Shown in pieces: positions 8,447 through 16,619 of a stretch of 64,000 bases of DNA. Both the position numbers and the translations under genes were made by a program. Position 1 is the stretch's first letter; each line of letters starts with the position of its first letter. Source of the DNA: Schlesneria paludicola DSM 18645 (GTDB lineage Bacteria; Planctomycetota; Planctomycetia; Planctomycetales; Planctomycetaceae); NCBI RefSeq assembly GCF_000255655.1, contig NZ_JH636435.1:2434470-2498469 (forward strand). The letters are read 5' to 3'. Under the pieces are notes generated by a model, which did no database searches, was not told the DNA's origin, and was given only the letters and a program-made list of their open reading frames with translations.

Positions 8447-9796
8447 TCACTCGTTCGATTGCCACGCTTTCAGTTTTCGCTGCAAGGTGCGAACCGAAAT
8501 TCCCAGCGCTTCCGCGGCACGTGTCCGATTCCCTTGAAATCGATCGAGTGCCGAAAGTATGGCCGACCGTTCGAGACTTTGAAGAGGACTTTCTCCCACG
8601 AACAATTCTGATTTTGGCGCCGCCGGATTCCCGCTCAGATAGGCGGGAAGATCCTCAATCGACAGCGGATTTTGCTTGCCCATCACGACCATGTTTTCGA
8701 TGGCATTTCGCAACTGACGAACATTGCCGGGCCACTCGTAATTCTGCAGGAACTCGCGCAGCTCACCCGACAACTCAATCCCTGGTCGATTGTGACGTTC
8801 ACGACATTCCTGTAAGAACCGGTCGATCAAGAGTGCGACATCGCCGGGGCGGTTGCGAAGGGGTGGCAATTCGATCGTCAATACATTCAATCGATAGAAC
8901 AAGTCTTCGCGAAACTGATTCTGCTGGATCAACTCCTGCAAGTTTCGGCTGGTTGCGGCGATCACACGCACGTCGACACGGCGATCTTCATTAGTTCCCA
9001 CGGGACTGATCGTCAGGTTCTCGAGCACTCGCAACAGCTTCACCTGCGCCGCCAACGGAAAATCACCGATTTCGTCGATGAATAGCGTTCCCTGATGCGC
9101 GGCTTCAAACCGGCCAATTCGGTCCGAGTCTGCGCCCGTGAACGCTCCTTTCACCGCTCCAAACAGTTCTGCCTCAGCAAGGCTTTCCGGAACAGCAGCC
9201 ATGTTCACGGCGACGAATGGACCGTTCGCTCGACGGCTTAAGCGGTGAATCGCCTCTGCCACCAGTTCCTTCCCCGTTCCCGATTCCCCCAGGATCAGAA
9301 CCAACCCTTCTGCGACGGCCACGCGCTGAATTTGTTCGCTCAAGATCTTCATGGGCGGCGATTGTCCAATGATGGCTGCCAGTTCCGGTACGGAATCGGA
9401 ATCGCCACTTCGATTCTCTGAATGCTCTGGTTCGCGGACAACCAAACGGCGGATCAGCAGCAGCAGGCCTTCCGGGTTCAACGGTTTCTGCAGGTAATCC
9501 TCGGCACCAAGCTTAATCGCACCGACGGCCGAACTGACTTCACCGTAGGCCGTCACGACGACAAAGGGCGTTTCCGGCCGACGCGACTTCCAGGCTTGCA
9601 GCAAATTGACGCCGCTTTCCTGCCCGAGTCGCAGATCGGAAATCACGAGCGACACAGAGTCTGTCACGAAGGCCAGCGCTTCGGTGCAGTTCTTTGCCGT
9701 CAGCGGCTGATATCCCTCGGCGCGCAACAGTCGTGCCAGCGCGTCACGTTCGCGAGGTTGATCTTCCACGATCAAAATACGAGGTTTATTGGTCAC
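8447..9796 (-). CDS. Sigma-54-dependent response regulator, NtrC family
   Basis: A 449-residue activator of sigma-54 RNA polymerase. The receiver domain has the acidic pocket Glu11/Asp12, phospho-acceptor Asp54, Thr82 and Lys104. The central AAA+ domain has Walker A GESGTGKE (170-177) and the sigma-54 contact loop GAFTGA (217-222). The C-terminal Fis-type helix-turn-helix (about 410-445) reads TRAAEALGISVRTLQRKL. All key residues are intact. The start codon overlaps the histidine kinase stop by 4 bp, so the two are co-translated as a two-component system. Targets are unknown; no sigma-54 promoter was found next to it. Confidence 0.95.
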   Translation of the reverse strand: MTNKPRILIVEDQPRERDALARLLRAEGYQPLTAKNCTEALAFVTDSVSLVISDLRLGQESGVNLLQAWKSRRPETPFVVVTAYGEVSSAVGAIKLGAEDYLQKPLNPEGLLLLIRRLVVREPEHSENRSGDSDSVPELAAIIGQSPPMKILSEQIQRVAVAEGLVLILGESGTGKELVAEAIHRLSRRANGPFVAVNMAAVPESLAEAELFGAVKGAFTGADSDRIGRFEAAHQGTLFIDEIGDFPLAAQVKLLRVLENLTISPVGTNEDRRVDVRVIAATSRNLQELIQQNQFREDLFYRLNVLTIELPPLRNRPGDVALLIDRFLQECRERHNRPGIELSGELREFLQNYEWPGNVRQLRNAIENMVVMGKQNPLSIEDLPAYLSGNPAAPKSELFVGESPLQSLERSAILSALDRFQGNRTRAAEALGISVRTLQRKLKAWQSNE

Positions 9797-11196
9797 GCGG
9801 TCCTCTTCCGATGATGGTCGTCATGCCAAGCGGGCCATTTGACGCGAAACTGGCAGCATCCGGCGTCGGCGACAACGCACTCGACGTCTCCACCAGTTCG
9901 CTCGACAAGGCTTCGAACCAAGGCCAGCCCGAGTCCTGTCCCTTCGTCCTTGGTCGAAAAAAAAGGGGAAAACAATCGCTCACGAAATTCCGGGCGAATG
10001 CCTTCACCATTGTCGGTTACGGTGACTTCGACACAATCGGCGCTGTGCGCCAGCTCAATCTGAATCTGCCCATCTTTCGCAGGAACGGCATCCCGTGCAT
10101 TCGTCAGCAGATTCAATAGCACCTGTCGCACCTGCCCTCGGCCCGCGCGAATCAAAAAACCTGAATCCTCTGACAAATTCACCGTCAGCGAAACTCCCCG
10201 CGCACTCAAGGTTGGAGCGAGAAATTGGACCAGACGATCGACTTCCTCGGCAACATCGACGACGACACTCTCGGCATCGTCGACACGGGCGAACCCCAAC
10301 AACAATGTCATCAGGCTGTCAACGCGTTCAATCTCGCGAACCGATTCACTGAGCATCGTGATCATTTCGTCATGATCCAATCCGGCATCCCCACGAAACA
10401 CGCGGTCGGCCATGAAGAGATTGAGACGTACGGAATTCAGTGGATTGCGGACCTCATGAGCGAGGCCGACAATCAGGGAACTGAGCTCTTTCAAGCGACG
10501 TGCATCGGATTGCTTTAAGGCATCTTCCAACAAGAACGAACGACGTGTCATCTGATAGAGCGCAAGACTTGATAAGAGAACCACGGCAGTAATTCCCCCG
10601 ATCACAATTGTCCAACCAAGATCACTGTGCCGCAATGCCTGTGAGATCTGCTGATCGATCCAGCATTGATTCGCGCCCGCGTGATAGGCGCCGATCGTGA
10701 CCCCGTCGATCCGAATAGGAATGGGAATGTCCAGCGTCCACAGCCCGCCCGTCAACGCACGACAATTCGTGGAATAGACGTCGTCTCCCGCATCAAGAAC
10801 GGGTTGCGCGTTCCAGTCGGCACAAAGCATTCCCCCCTCGCGCTCGGGATCACTGTGGGAAAGAATTTTTCCAGCGCTGTCCACAACCGCACCATGAACG
10901 CTGTCGGGAGGGGGTACAAATTTCTCCCAGTGCTCTCTGAGCACGTTTGATTGCGCCACAATCGCCAATTCCTGACGATCGATCGATTGACTTAATCGGC
11001 GTTCAATCCAGTTTGCAGTTCGTTCCGCGTGTGATCGAATGCGTGTGATCTCACTGCGCAGCACCGATTCTCGTGCATATTCACGTTCCTGATACGCCCC
11101 CCACCCCCCCAGCAACAAGACCAGGACCAAGGCAATCGAGATGCACAGTGCAGGGGCCCGAGGATGAAATTGTTTTCGAACAAGTTCGGAAATCAT
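9793..11196 (-). CDS. Sensor histidine kinase
   Basis: The 467-residue membrane kinase is partner of the downstream NtrC-type regulator. Two transmembrane helices (about residues 17-35 and 195-218) bracket a periplasmic sensing region of about 160 residues. This is followed by a dimerisation/phospho-acceptor box LIVGLAHEVRNPLNSVRL with His247, and an ATPase domain showing the N box (NLLTNARDAVPAK), G1 (DNGEGI), F box (FSPFFSTK) and G2 (GTGLGLAL). It is complete. The stimulus cannot be told from the sequence because the periplasmic part matches no domain I recognise. Confidence 0.94.
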   Translation of the reverse strand: MISELVRKQFHPRAPALCISIALVLVLLLGGWGAYQEREYARESVLRSEITRIRSHAERTANWIERRLSQSIDRQELAIVAQSNVLREHWEKFVPPPDSVHGAVVDSAGKILSHSDPEREGGMLCADWNAQPVLDAGDDVYSTNCRALTGGLWTLDIPIPIRIDGVTIGAYHAGANQCWIDQQISQALRHSDLGWTIVIGGITAVVLLSSLALYQMTRRSFLLEDALKQSDARRLKELSSLIVGLAHEVRNPLNSVRLNLFMADRVFRGDAGLDHDEMITMLSESVREIERVDSLMTLLLGFARVDDAESVVVDVAEEVDRLVQFLAPTLSARGVSLTVNLSEDSGFLIRAGRGQVRQVLLNLLTNARDAVPAKDGQIQIELAHSADCVEVTVTDNGEGIRPEFRERLFSPFFSTKDEGTGLGLALVRSLVERTGGDVECVVADAGCCQFRVKWPAWHDDHHRKRTA

Positions 11197-11669
11197 GTGC
11201 CTGTCGTGATTCGCGGATCAATTGAAGCAGATTGCCGCGTCAAACGGCATCAAAACGGCCCCACACATTCTGAAACGAGACTGACGACGACTTCTCTGCG
11301 AAGCGTGTGCCGCATCGCAAAGAAGGGTACCACTGAGCCGCAATGGATCGACCAAGCTCTCATATCGTCTGTCGCTGCCGTACACGTCACCTCAATCACT
11401 TTCGAGCTGGATTTCAGGTTCGCAGCCACGACAAGCTGACGCGACGGCCCCTTCCAGTACGACAGTTTGTCGCCCCAGTCGTTGTCGCATTTTTAGAAAT
11501 GGAATTTTGACAATTTTCTTAAAGCCGTGCCTCAAATGGGTTGGGGCAATTCACGAATCACCTTGCTCTGTCGGCATAGTGATTGCCATCGCTGGTCATT
11601 GGCGGATGTCTGCGAAGAGCATCTTCCACGCGACGGATTTTCGCGTTTACTGCCATTAAGGAGTCCTCA
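11197..11669. other. Intergenic region upstream of the sensor kinase and of the leader ORF
   Basis: A gene-free stretch that must contain the leftward promoter of the two-component operon and possibly a rightward promoter. A TTGACA hexamer occurs at 11507-11512 but has no good -10 at 16-18 bases. No sigma-54 (-24/-12) element was found. Confidence 0.4.
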
Positions 11670-11831
11670 ATGATCACGATGCTTCTGCTGCTTGCCACAC
11701 TTTGGTCCCCCGTTCGTCGCCGTCGCGCCCAGAAGGACGCTGCCTGCGACGCGGCCTGCGTCAAAGGCCAACAGCTTTATTGGGGAATGAGACCCCAAGT
11801 TGTTCCATCCGGAACATTGGGGATGTTTTAG
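11670..11831 (+). CDS. Small ORF, possible leader peptide or short exported peptide
   Basis: A 53-codon ORF with a strong ribosome-binding site (TAAGGAG, 7 bases before the ATG). The product begins MITMLLLLATLWSPV, a hydrophobic segment, followed by RRRR-type basic residues and two cysteines. Codons 38-54 lie within a set of mutually exclusive hairpins (see the regulatory feature at 11780-11825). The ORF precedes the sucrose genes by about 200 bases on the same strand. It may be a real small protein or a leader ORF. No homologue was recognised. Confidence 0.4.
   Translation: MITMLLLLATLWSPVRRRRAQKDAACDAACVKGQQLYWGMRPQVVPSGTLGMF
11780..11826 (+). promoter_or_regulatory. Alternative hairpins with trailing T-run (attenuator-like)
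   Basis: TTGGGG (11780-11785), CCCCAA (11793-11798) and TTGGGG (11817-11822) allow two exclusive pairings. The second pairing is reinforced by inner GTTCC/GGAAC arms (11802-11806 and 11811-11815) and is followed by ATGTTTT, as in a weak intrinsic terminator. Such an arrangement is typical of attenuators, but function here is inferred only. Confidence 0.35.
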
Positions 11832-12036
11832 ATCGACGATGGCCTGCAGTGAGTTCGACGTCGTTTTGAGCTCGACACAGCTGCCACTTGTCAGATGGCA
11901 CGACCTGATTCGGCCGTCAAGCAGATCGTCAGGCGCGCGTGGCTCACCATCAGGTCCGCTCCGCAGCGCAACACTCTTATGAGGCGCGAAGTATGTTCAG
12001 ACTCATTTATTCCATGAACTAAAAAGGATTTTGTCC
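11832..12036. other. Upstream region of the sucrose gene pair
   Basis: About 205 bases between the small ORF and the glycosyltransferase. AAGGA lies 8 bases before the ATG at 12037. No clear promoter elements were recognised. Confidence 0.4.
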
Positions 12037-13338
12037 ATGGTTTCACAACGTTTATTAATGATCTCGACTCACGGATATGTCTCTGCCTCTCCGAAACTGG
12101 GTATGCCCGATACGGGAGGGCAAGTCGTCTATGTGCTGGAGCTTTCCAAGGCATTGGCGGCACGCGGCTTCGAAGTCGATATCCTGACTCGGGGATTTGA
12201 AGATCAGCCGCTATACGAGCCTGTCGCGGAGGGGGTGCGCATCCGGCGAGTTAGGTATGGTGGCGACGAGTTTCGCCCCAAAGAACTGCTGGCTCGGTTT
12301 GTGCCAGAACTCGCGAGATCTTATCTGCGCGATATTGATCTCGTGCAGCGCGACTATGATTTGATTAACAGTCATTACTGGGACGCAGGAATTGCCGGCG
12401 TCTGGCTCGCCCGGCACCTTCGCATTCCGCATATCCATACACCACACTCGCTCGGGCTGTTGAAACAACAGAATCGAGGCTGGGGTCAGGCGGGGGCCTC
12501 ATCCGCCGACCATCTCGAAGAACGCATTCGCAGTGAACGAGTGGTCTATCATCATGCCGATCTTGTCATCACGACGGCCGCCGAACAATCTCGATGCCTG
12601 AACGAATCGGATGAATACAACGTCAACGATGAAAAGATCGTGCAGATTCCGCCGGGATTCGACCACACGTTATTTCATCCGCAGCACGAAGAGGATCGGC
12701 AGGCCCTGAAACAGAAACTGGGCTGGTTCACACCCACCGTATTTGCCGCCGGACGAATCGCACGCAGCAAAGGATACGACCTTCTGCTTCGAGCTTTTCC
12801 CGCCGTCGTACAGCGAATTCCCGATGCCAAACTGGTCTTGGCGATCGGAAGCGCCGATCCCACAAGCGAAGAACAAGTGCTGCTCAACGAATTGGCTGAC
12901 TTGGCCGCGCAACTTGGAATCGCTGACAGCACAACAATTACCCCCAGTGTCAATCAGCAGGAGCTGGCTGACTGGTATCGCGCGGCGGATGTCTTCGTCC
13001 TCTGCAGCCGGAACGAACCGTTTGGAATGACGGCGATCGAAGCGATGGCCAGCGGAATTCCAACTGTCGTCAGTACTCATGGTGGACTCTGGGAAGAACT
13101 GACGTGGGGTCAAGACTGCATTTATTGTGATCCGCTCGACAGCGACGCGTTAGCCCAGGCAATCTACTCGCCGTTGGCACAGCCACGAATTCGTCAGCAG
13201 TTGGCTTCGGGAGGCGCCTCGACCGCACTTTCGCGCTATACCTGGAACGAAGTTGCCCGACAAATCCTCAACTGCTGCACCGACCAGCGCTGGCTGCGAT
13301 CGCCTGCGAGCTTTGATCTCGTCATGAACGAATACTGA
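12037..13338 (+). CDS. Sucrose-phosphate synthase-like glycosyltransferase (GT4)
   Basis: A 433-residue GT-B glycosyltransferase, probably transferring glucose from a nucleotide sugar to fructose 6-phosphate. The N-terminus HGYVSASPKLGMPDTGGQVV matches the nucleotide/acceptor loop conserved in sucrose synthases and sucrose-phosphate synthases. The C-terminal donor site has the E-x7-E motif in RNEPFGMTAIEAMASGIP. Length covers only the catalytic GT core, without plant-type regulatory extensions. The ATG at 12037 is preferred to a TTG at 12031 by Shine-Dalgarno spacing. The next gene is a sucrose-phosphatase-type HAD enzyme 27 bases downstream, which makes sucrose synthesis the best reading. 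A related GT4 such as a mannosyl/glucosyltransferase cannot be excluded. Confidence 0.85.
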   Translation: MVSQRLLMISTHGYVSASPKLGMPDTGGQVVYVLELSKALAARGFEVDILTRGFEDQPLYEPVAEGVRIRRVRYGGDEFRPKELLARFVPELARSYLRDIDLVQRDYDLINSHYWDAGIAGVWLARHLRIPHIHTPHSLGLLKQQNRGWGQAGASSADHLEERIRSERVVYHHADLVITTAAEQSRCLNESDEYNVNDEKIVQIPPGFDHTLFHPQHEEDRQALKQKLGWFTPTVFAAGRIARSKGYDLLLRAFPAVVQRIPDAKLVLAIGSADPTSEEQVLLNELADLAAQLGIADSTTITPSVNQQELADWYRAADVFVLCSRNEPFGMTAIEAMASGIPTVVSTHGGLWEELTWGQDCIYCDPLDSDALAQAIYSPLAQPRIRQQLASGGASTALSRYTWNEVARQILNCCTDQRWLRSPASFDLVMNEY

Positions 13339-13365
13339 AAATCAAGGAAGGAGTTCAGGTCGACA

Positions 13366-14196
13366 ATGCGACCCCTAGCCACAACTGAGCGACCGCCATG
13401 GATGGTAGTCAGCGACTTGGACGGCACGATCCTCGGAAACGCGGATGCCACCGATCGATTTCGGCAATGGTGGTATGCCACCAATATCCCCATGTATCTG
13501 GTCTATTCATCGGGTCGTCACTATGCGTCCGTCGGGGCGTCGATCCGAGAGTTTGACTTGCCAACCCCTGATGCCGTCATTGCCGATGTCGGGACCGACA
13601 TGCGTGCGTTTCCATCTGGAATTCCCTTCACGGAATGGTCCAGTCGCTGGTGGTCAAACTGGCAGCTCGACGACATCTGCGCCGTGCTGGACACGCAACC
13701 TGAACTCAAACCTCAACCCCTTGAATGCCAGTCGGCGTTCAAGCGCAGTTACTTTGTCCAGAACCCGCCAACCGATTGGTTGGCAAAGATACGCCATCGA
13801 CTTCGTGCACGACGATTGTCCGCAGATCTGATCTATAGCTCCGATCGCGACCTCGATGTCTTACCCACCGGGGCTAATAAAGGATCGGCGGCTGAATTTC
13901 TGGCCCAACGCTGGGGTATCCCCCGCTCGCGAGTCCTCGTCGCGGGAGACTCTGGCAACGATGTGTCGATGTTCGTGCAAGGATTTCGTGGAATTGTCGT
14001 CGGAAATGCCCAACTGGACCTGGATCATCTCACCGGGCCGAATATTTATCGATCAATCCGACGATTTGCAGACGGGGTCATTGACGGCTTGGAGTTCTGG
14101 CTCGAACGCGGCCCGGCCGGCGCCAACGCCTTCCAGAAACCATCTCATCTCCAACGCGACGTCGCTTCACGTGACGTCTCTACAGAGGTTCATTGA
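13366..14196 (+). CDS. Sucrose-6-phosphate phosphatase-like HAD hydrolase
   Basis: A 276-residue HAD-superfamily phosphatase expected to remove phosphate from sucrose 6-phosphate. Visible motifs are the nucleophile motif SDLDGT (Asp17/Asp19), motif II SSGR, a conserved lysine in TGANKGSAAEFL, and motif IV GDSGNDVSMF. The C2 cap layout and length suit the sucrose-phosphatase/Cof group. It follows the synthase-like gene by 27 bases with a GGAGT-type ribosome-binding site, so the pair probably forms a two-step sucrose pathway as an osmolyte or reserve route. A mannosyl-3-phosphoglycerate phosphatase-type activity is the main alternative. Confidence 0.85.
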   Translation: MRPLATTERPPWMVVSDLDGTILGNADATDRFRQWWYATNIPMYLVYSSGRHYASVGASIREFDLPTPDAVIADVGTDMRAFPSGIPFTEWSSRWWSNWQLDDICAVLDTQPELKPQPLECQSAFKRSYFVQNPPTDWLAKIRHRLRARRLSADLIYSSDRDLDVLPTGANKGSAAEFLAQRWGIPRSRVLVAGDSGNDVSMFVQGFRGIVVGNAQLDLDHLTGPNIYRSIRRFADGVIDGLEFWLERGPAGANAFQKPSHLQRDVASRDVSTEVH

Positions 14197-14505
14197 ATGC
14201 AGCTCAGGGCCATCGAATTCCAGCACGCGTTCCTCTCCGAACAGAATCTTTCCGCACTGGGAAATGATCTGAACGCGATCGGGGCAAAATTTCAGCTCCC
14301 TCTGAACTGTTCGCCCCCCGTAAAATCGAGAAGAACCCAGATCGTGTACTTCTTGATCCTCGATCCGGTTGTGGAATTTGACCTGAATCAGGTCTCGGCC
14401 GAAGCGATCGAATCCATCCTTCGACGCTATGGCTTCGAGAAACGAAATCCGCCCGCACCTGAAATGATTAATCCCGAACGCCTGCTTTCACGCATCTCAC
14501 GCTGA
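14197..14505 (+). CDS. Hypothetical 102-residue protein following the sucrose genes
   Basis: The ATG directly abuts the stop of the phosphatase gene, which suggests translational coupling. The protein has no signal peptide or membrane helix. The middle (RRTQIVYFLILDPVVEFDLN) and end (EAIESILRRYGFEKRN) look like a small alpha/beta domain. No family was recognised. A long hairpin begins 3 bases after the stop, consistent with the end of this operon. Confidence 0.5.
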   Translation: MQLRAIEFQHAFLSEQNLSALGNDLNAIGAKFQLPLNCSPPVKSRRTQIVYFLILDPVVEFDLNQVSAEAIESILRRYGFEKRNPPAPEMINPERLLSRISR

Positions 14506-14507
14506 TT

Positions 14508-14564
14508 TCACGATCGTGGTCTGTCGATCGGGCGAGGGGCGTCCAGCGACAGACCACGTCGTGA
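14508..14564 (+). terminator. Long hairpin after the sucrose operon
   Basis: GTGGTCTGTCG (14516-14526) pairs perfectly with CGACAGACCAC (14547-14557). The outer TCACGA/TCGTGA arms extend the stem across a one-base bulge. There is no T-run, so it may be a processing or stability element rather than an intrinsic terminator. Confidence 0.5.
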
Positions 14565-15143
14565 ACTGTGTTCTCGCGCCGGTTGTCGCTCATCTCCAGC
14601 AACACTTTCCCACAGATGACTTTACGCCGCATCGAATACACACGCTGCTCAATCATCGCACCGCAATTCGCACGCTCGGACCGGCAGTTCGCACGACAGC
14701 AAACTTCAGACCAAATTCAGGATCTCGACAAAAGAATTGCCCCTGCTGCCAATCTTCTTTCCATTCTGCCGCAGCGAAACGCCACCTTCCGCAAATCACA
14801 ACGCAATGTTCATTCGTTGATGTCCAGCTCGCATAAACAGCTTACAAACCTGAAATAAAATTTAAGTCTTTACTGGATATACACATAAACATTAAGAAAG
14901 TGTAATCTTCGCACGAAAGCTCGTTCCAAAGCGATTGATGGGACGATATCAATTCTGTAATCCATGAGGAATGCGCGAGTTCTTTGCTTCGGTATGCGCA
15001 TTGCTTACATGACCTTAAGAAACTCGGAGAGGCTCCGCGTTTGGTGGAATTTGAGGGTGTTCTGACGAAGCCGTTATCCAATCCGAATTGGATCAGGAAC
15101 GCGTTCAGAGCCTGAAAATCAGCGGAAACATCGGGAGACAGAC
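14565..15143. other. Intergenic region before the metal-efflux operon
   Basis: About 580 bases without a convincing gene. The part from about 14840 to 14900 is distinctly AT-richer than its surroundings and is the likely promoter zone for the efflux operon. No regulator gene or clear operator was seen. Confidence 0.4.
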
Positions 15144-16538
15144 ATGTCGGCTGACGCCGTTTCTTCGTCGAAAGAGCGTACAAATCGCTTCACAGAGTTT
15201 GTGTCGACGACGATCGCGAATGCGAAATATTTTGGCATCCTGCTCGGTCTTTTGGCGATCGGGGCCGCAGGTCATCAGACCCACTGGAGCTTCGGATTAA
15301 CGAAGCATGACGAGAAAGCCCAACATGACGCGGTGACCGCCGAGGCGGGCGTCGACAGTACGCCTCAAACCGATGGCTGGGAAGTTCAGTTCCCCTCCGA
15401 GACCTCGATGCAGCGTTCCGGCGTAAAAACCGCCGTCATCGAACAAAGAACGATGCTTGAACGGGTGAAGACGACGGGCGTCATCACTTATGACGAACGT
15501 ATGAGTGCCAGTCTATCCGCACGTGTGTCGGGTTCAGTCTGGCGCGTGGTAAAGCAGGTCGGTGATCCCGTCCGTCGCGGAGACGTACTGGTCATCATCG
15601 ACGCCGCGGAGGTGGGCCGCGCGAAGGCAGAATTCTTAAGTGATCTTGTCGCGGTCGAATCAAAAGAAGAACTGCTGCTGACACTCGAGTCCATCACCGG
15701 TGCGGTATCGGGACGGCAAGTGCGTGAAGCCCGCGTCGCCTTGCGAGAAGCACGAATTCGACTCGAGAATACCGAGCAAGCACTGGTCAACCTGGGACTA
15801 AGCGTCCGCATGGAAGCGTTTGAAAAACTGAGCGACAACGAACGATCCGCGAAACTCCATTTTCTGGGACTTCCCGAATCGATCACAAAGGAACTGGATT
15901 CCTCGCAAACAACCTCCAATTTGCTGGCCCTCACCGCATCATTCGATGGTGTCGTGATTCGCCAGGGGGCCGCTTTGGGTGAAATGGTTCAAGCGGGACA
16001 ACCCTTCCTGGAACTTGCCGACCTTCGGAAAATGTGGCTGAAGCTGGACGTTGCGAAGGAAGATGCTTCAAAACTGGCCCCAGGTCAACGTGTTCGATTT
16101 ACCCCCGATGGTCTCGATCGAGAACTTGATAGCTCGGTCACATGGATCAGCACCGAGATGAATGAACAGACACGGACACTGCAAGTGCGGGCCGAAGTCG
16201 ACAATCCGGTGATCTCAACGAACCCGGCTACAGGGCACGAAGTCCGGTTGTTGCGCGCAAACACGTTCGGAATTGGAATGATCACGCTGGGCGAAGCGAA
16301 TGCCGCGTTCGTAATCCCAACCACCGCGTTATTGCATGCCGACAGTCAACCCATGATCTTCATCAAGACGGGTGAACTGACGTTCGAAAGAATGAACGTC
16401 AAGATGGGCGTGCGCGAGAAACGCTACATTGAAGTCCAATCCCCGGATCTGAAACCAGGACTAGAAGTTGTGGTGGAAGGGTGCCACGTTTTGAAGTCGG
16501 AATGGATGCTGAACCACGTGGCCTCTGCGGCACCGTGA
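15144..16538 (+). CDS. Heavy-metal efflux RND periplasmic adaptor (CzcB/CusB type)
   Basis: A 464-residue membrane-fusion protein that links an inner-membrane RND pump to an outer-membrane channel. There is an N-terminal membrane anchor (about residues 32-48, FGILLGLLAIGAAG). Biotinyl-lipoyl-like halves are near 100-160 (SGSVWRVVKQVGDPVRRGDV) and 250-300 (SFDGVVIRQGAALGEMVQAG). A helical hairpin lies between them, and a beta-barrel plus membrane-proximal domain follow. The ribosome-binding site GGGAGA sits 6 bases upstream of the ATG. It precedes the RND pump gene by 81 bases. There is no Met/His-rich metal-binding tail, so the substrate metal is not evident. Confidence 0.88.
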   Translation: MSADAVSSSKERTNRFTEFVSTTIANAKYFGILLGLLAIGAAGHQTHWSFGLTKHDEKAQHDAVTAEAGVDSTPQTDGWEVQFPSETSMQRSGVKTAVIEQRTMLERVKTTGVITYDERMSASLSARVSGSVWRVVKQVGDPVRRGDVLVIIDAAEVGRAKAEFLSDLVAVESKEELLLTLESITGAVSGRQVREARVALREARIRLENTEQALVNLGLSVRMEAFEKLSDNERSAKLHFLGLPESITKELDSSQTTSNLLALTASFDGVVIRQGAALGEMVQAGQPFLELADLRKMWLKLDVAKEDASKLAPGQRVRFTPDGLDRELDSSVTWISTEMNEQTRTLQVRAEVDNPVISTNPATGHEVRLLRANTFGIGMITLGEANAAFVIPTTALLHADSQPMIFIKTGELTFERMNVKMGVREKRYIEVQSPDLKPGLEVVVEGCHVLKSEWMLNHVASAAP

Positions 16539-16619
16539 TGCCCGGTTGTTTCCGGTCACCCCTCATGTGACGGCCGCGGTGGATCAGTGCGCTCTCCTCT
16601 TTCGTAGCCAAGCCCTCCC

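Noticed and set aside
11890-11915. TGGCAC motif at 11895 as a sigma-54 promoter
   Set aside because: No TTGC at the required distance.
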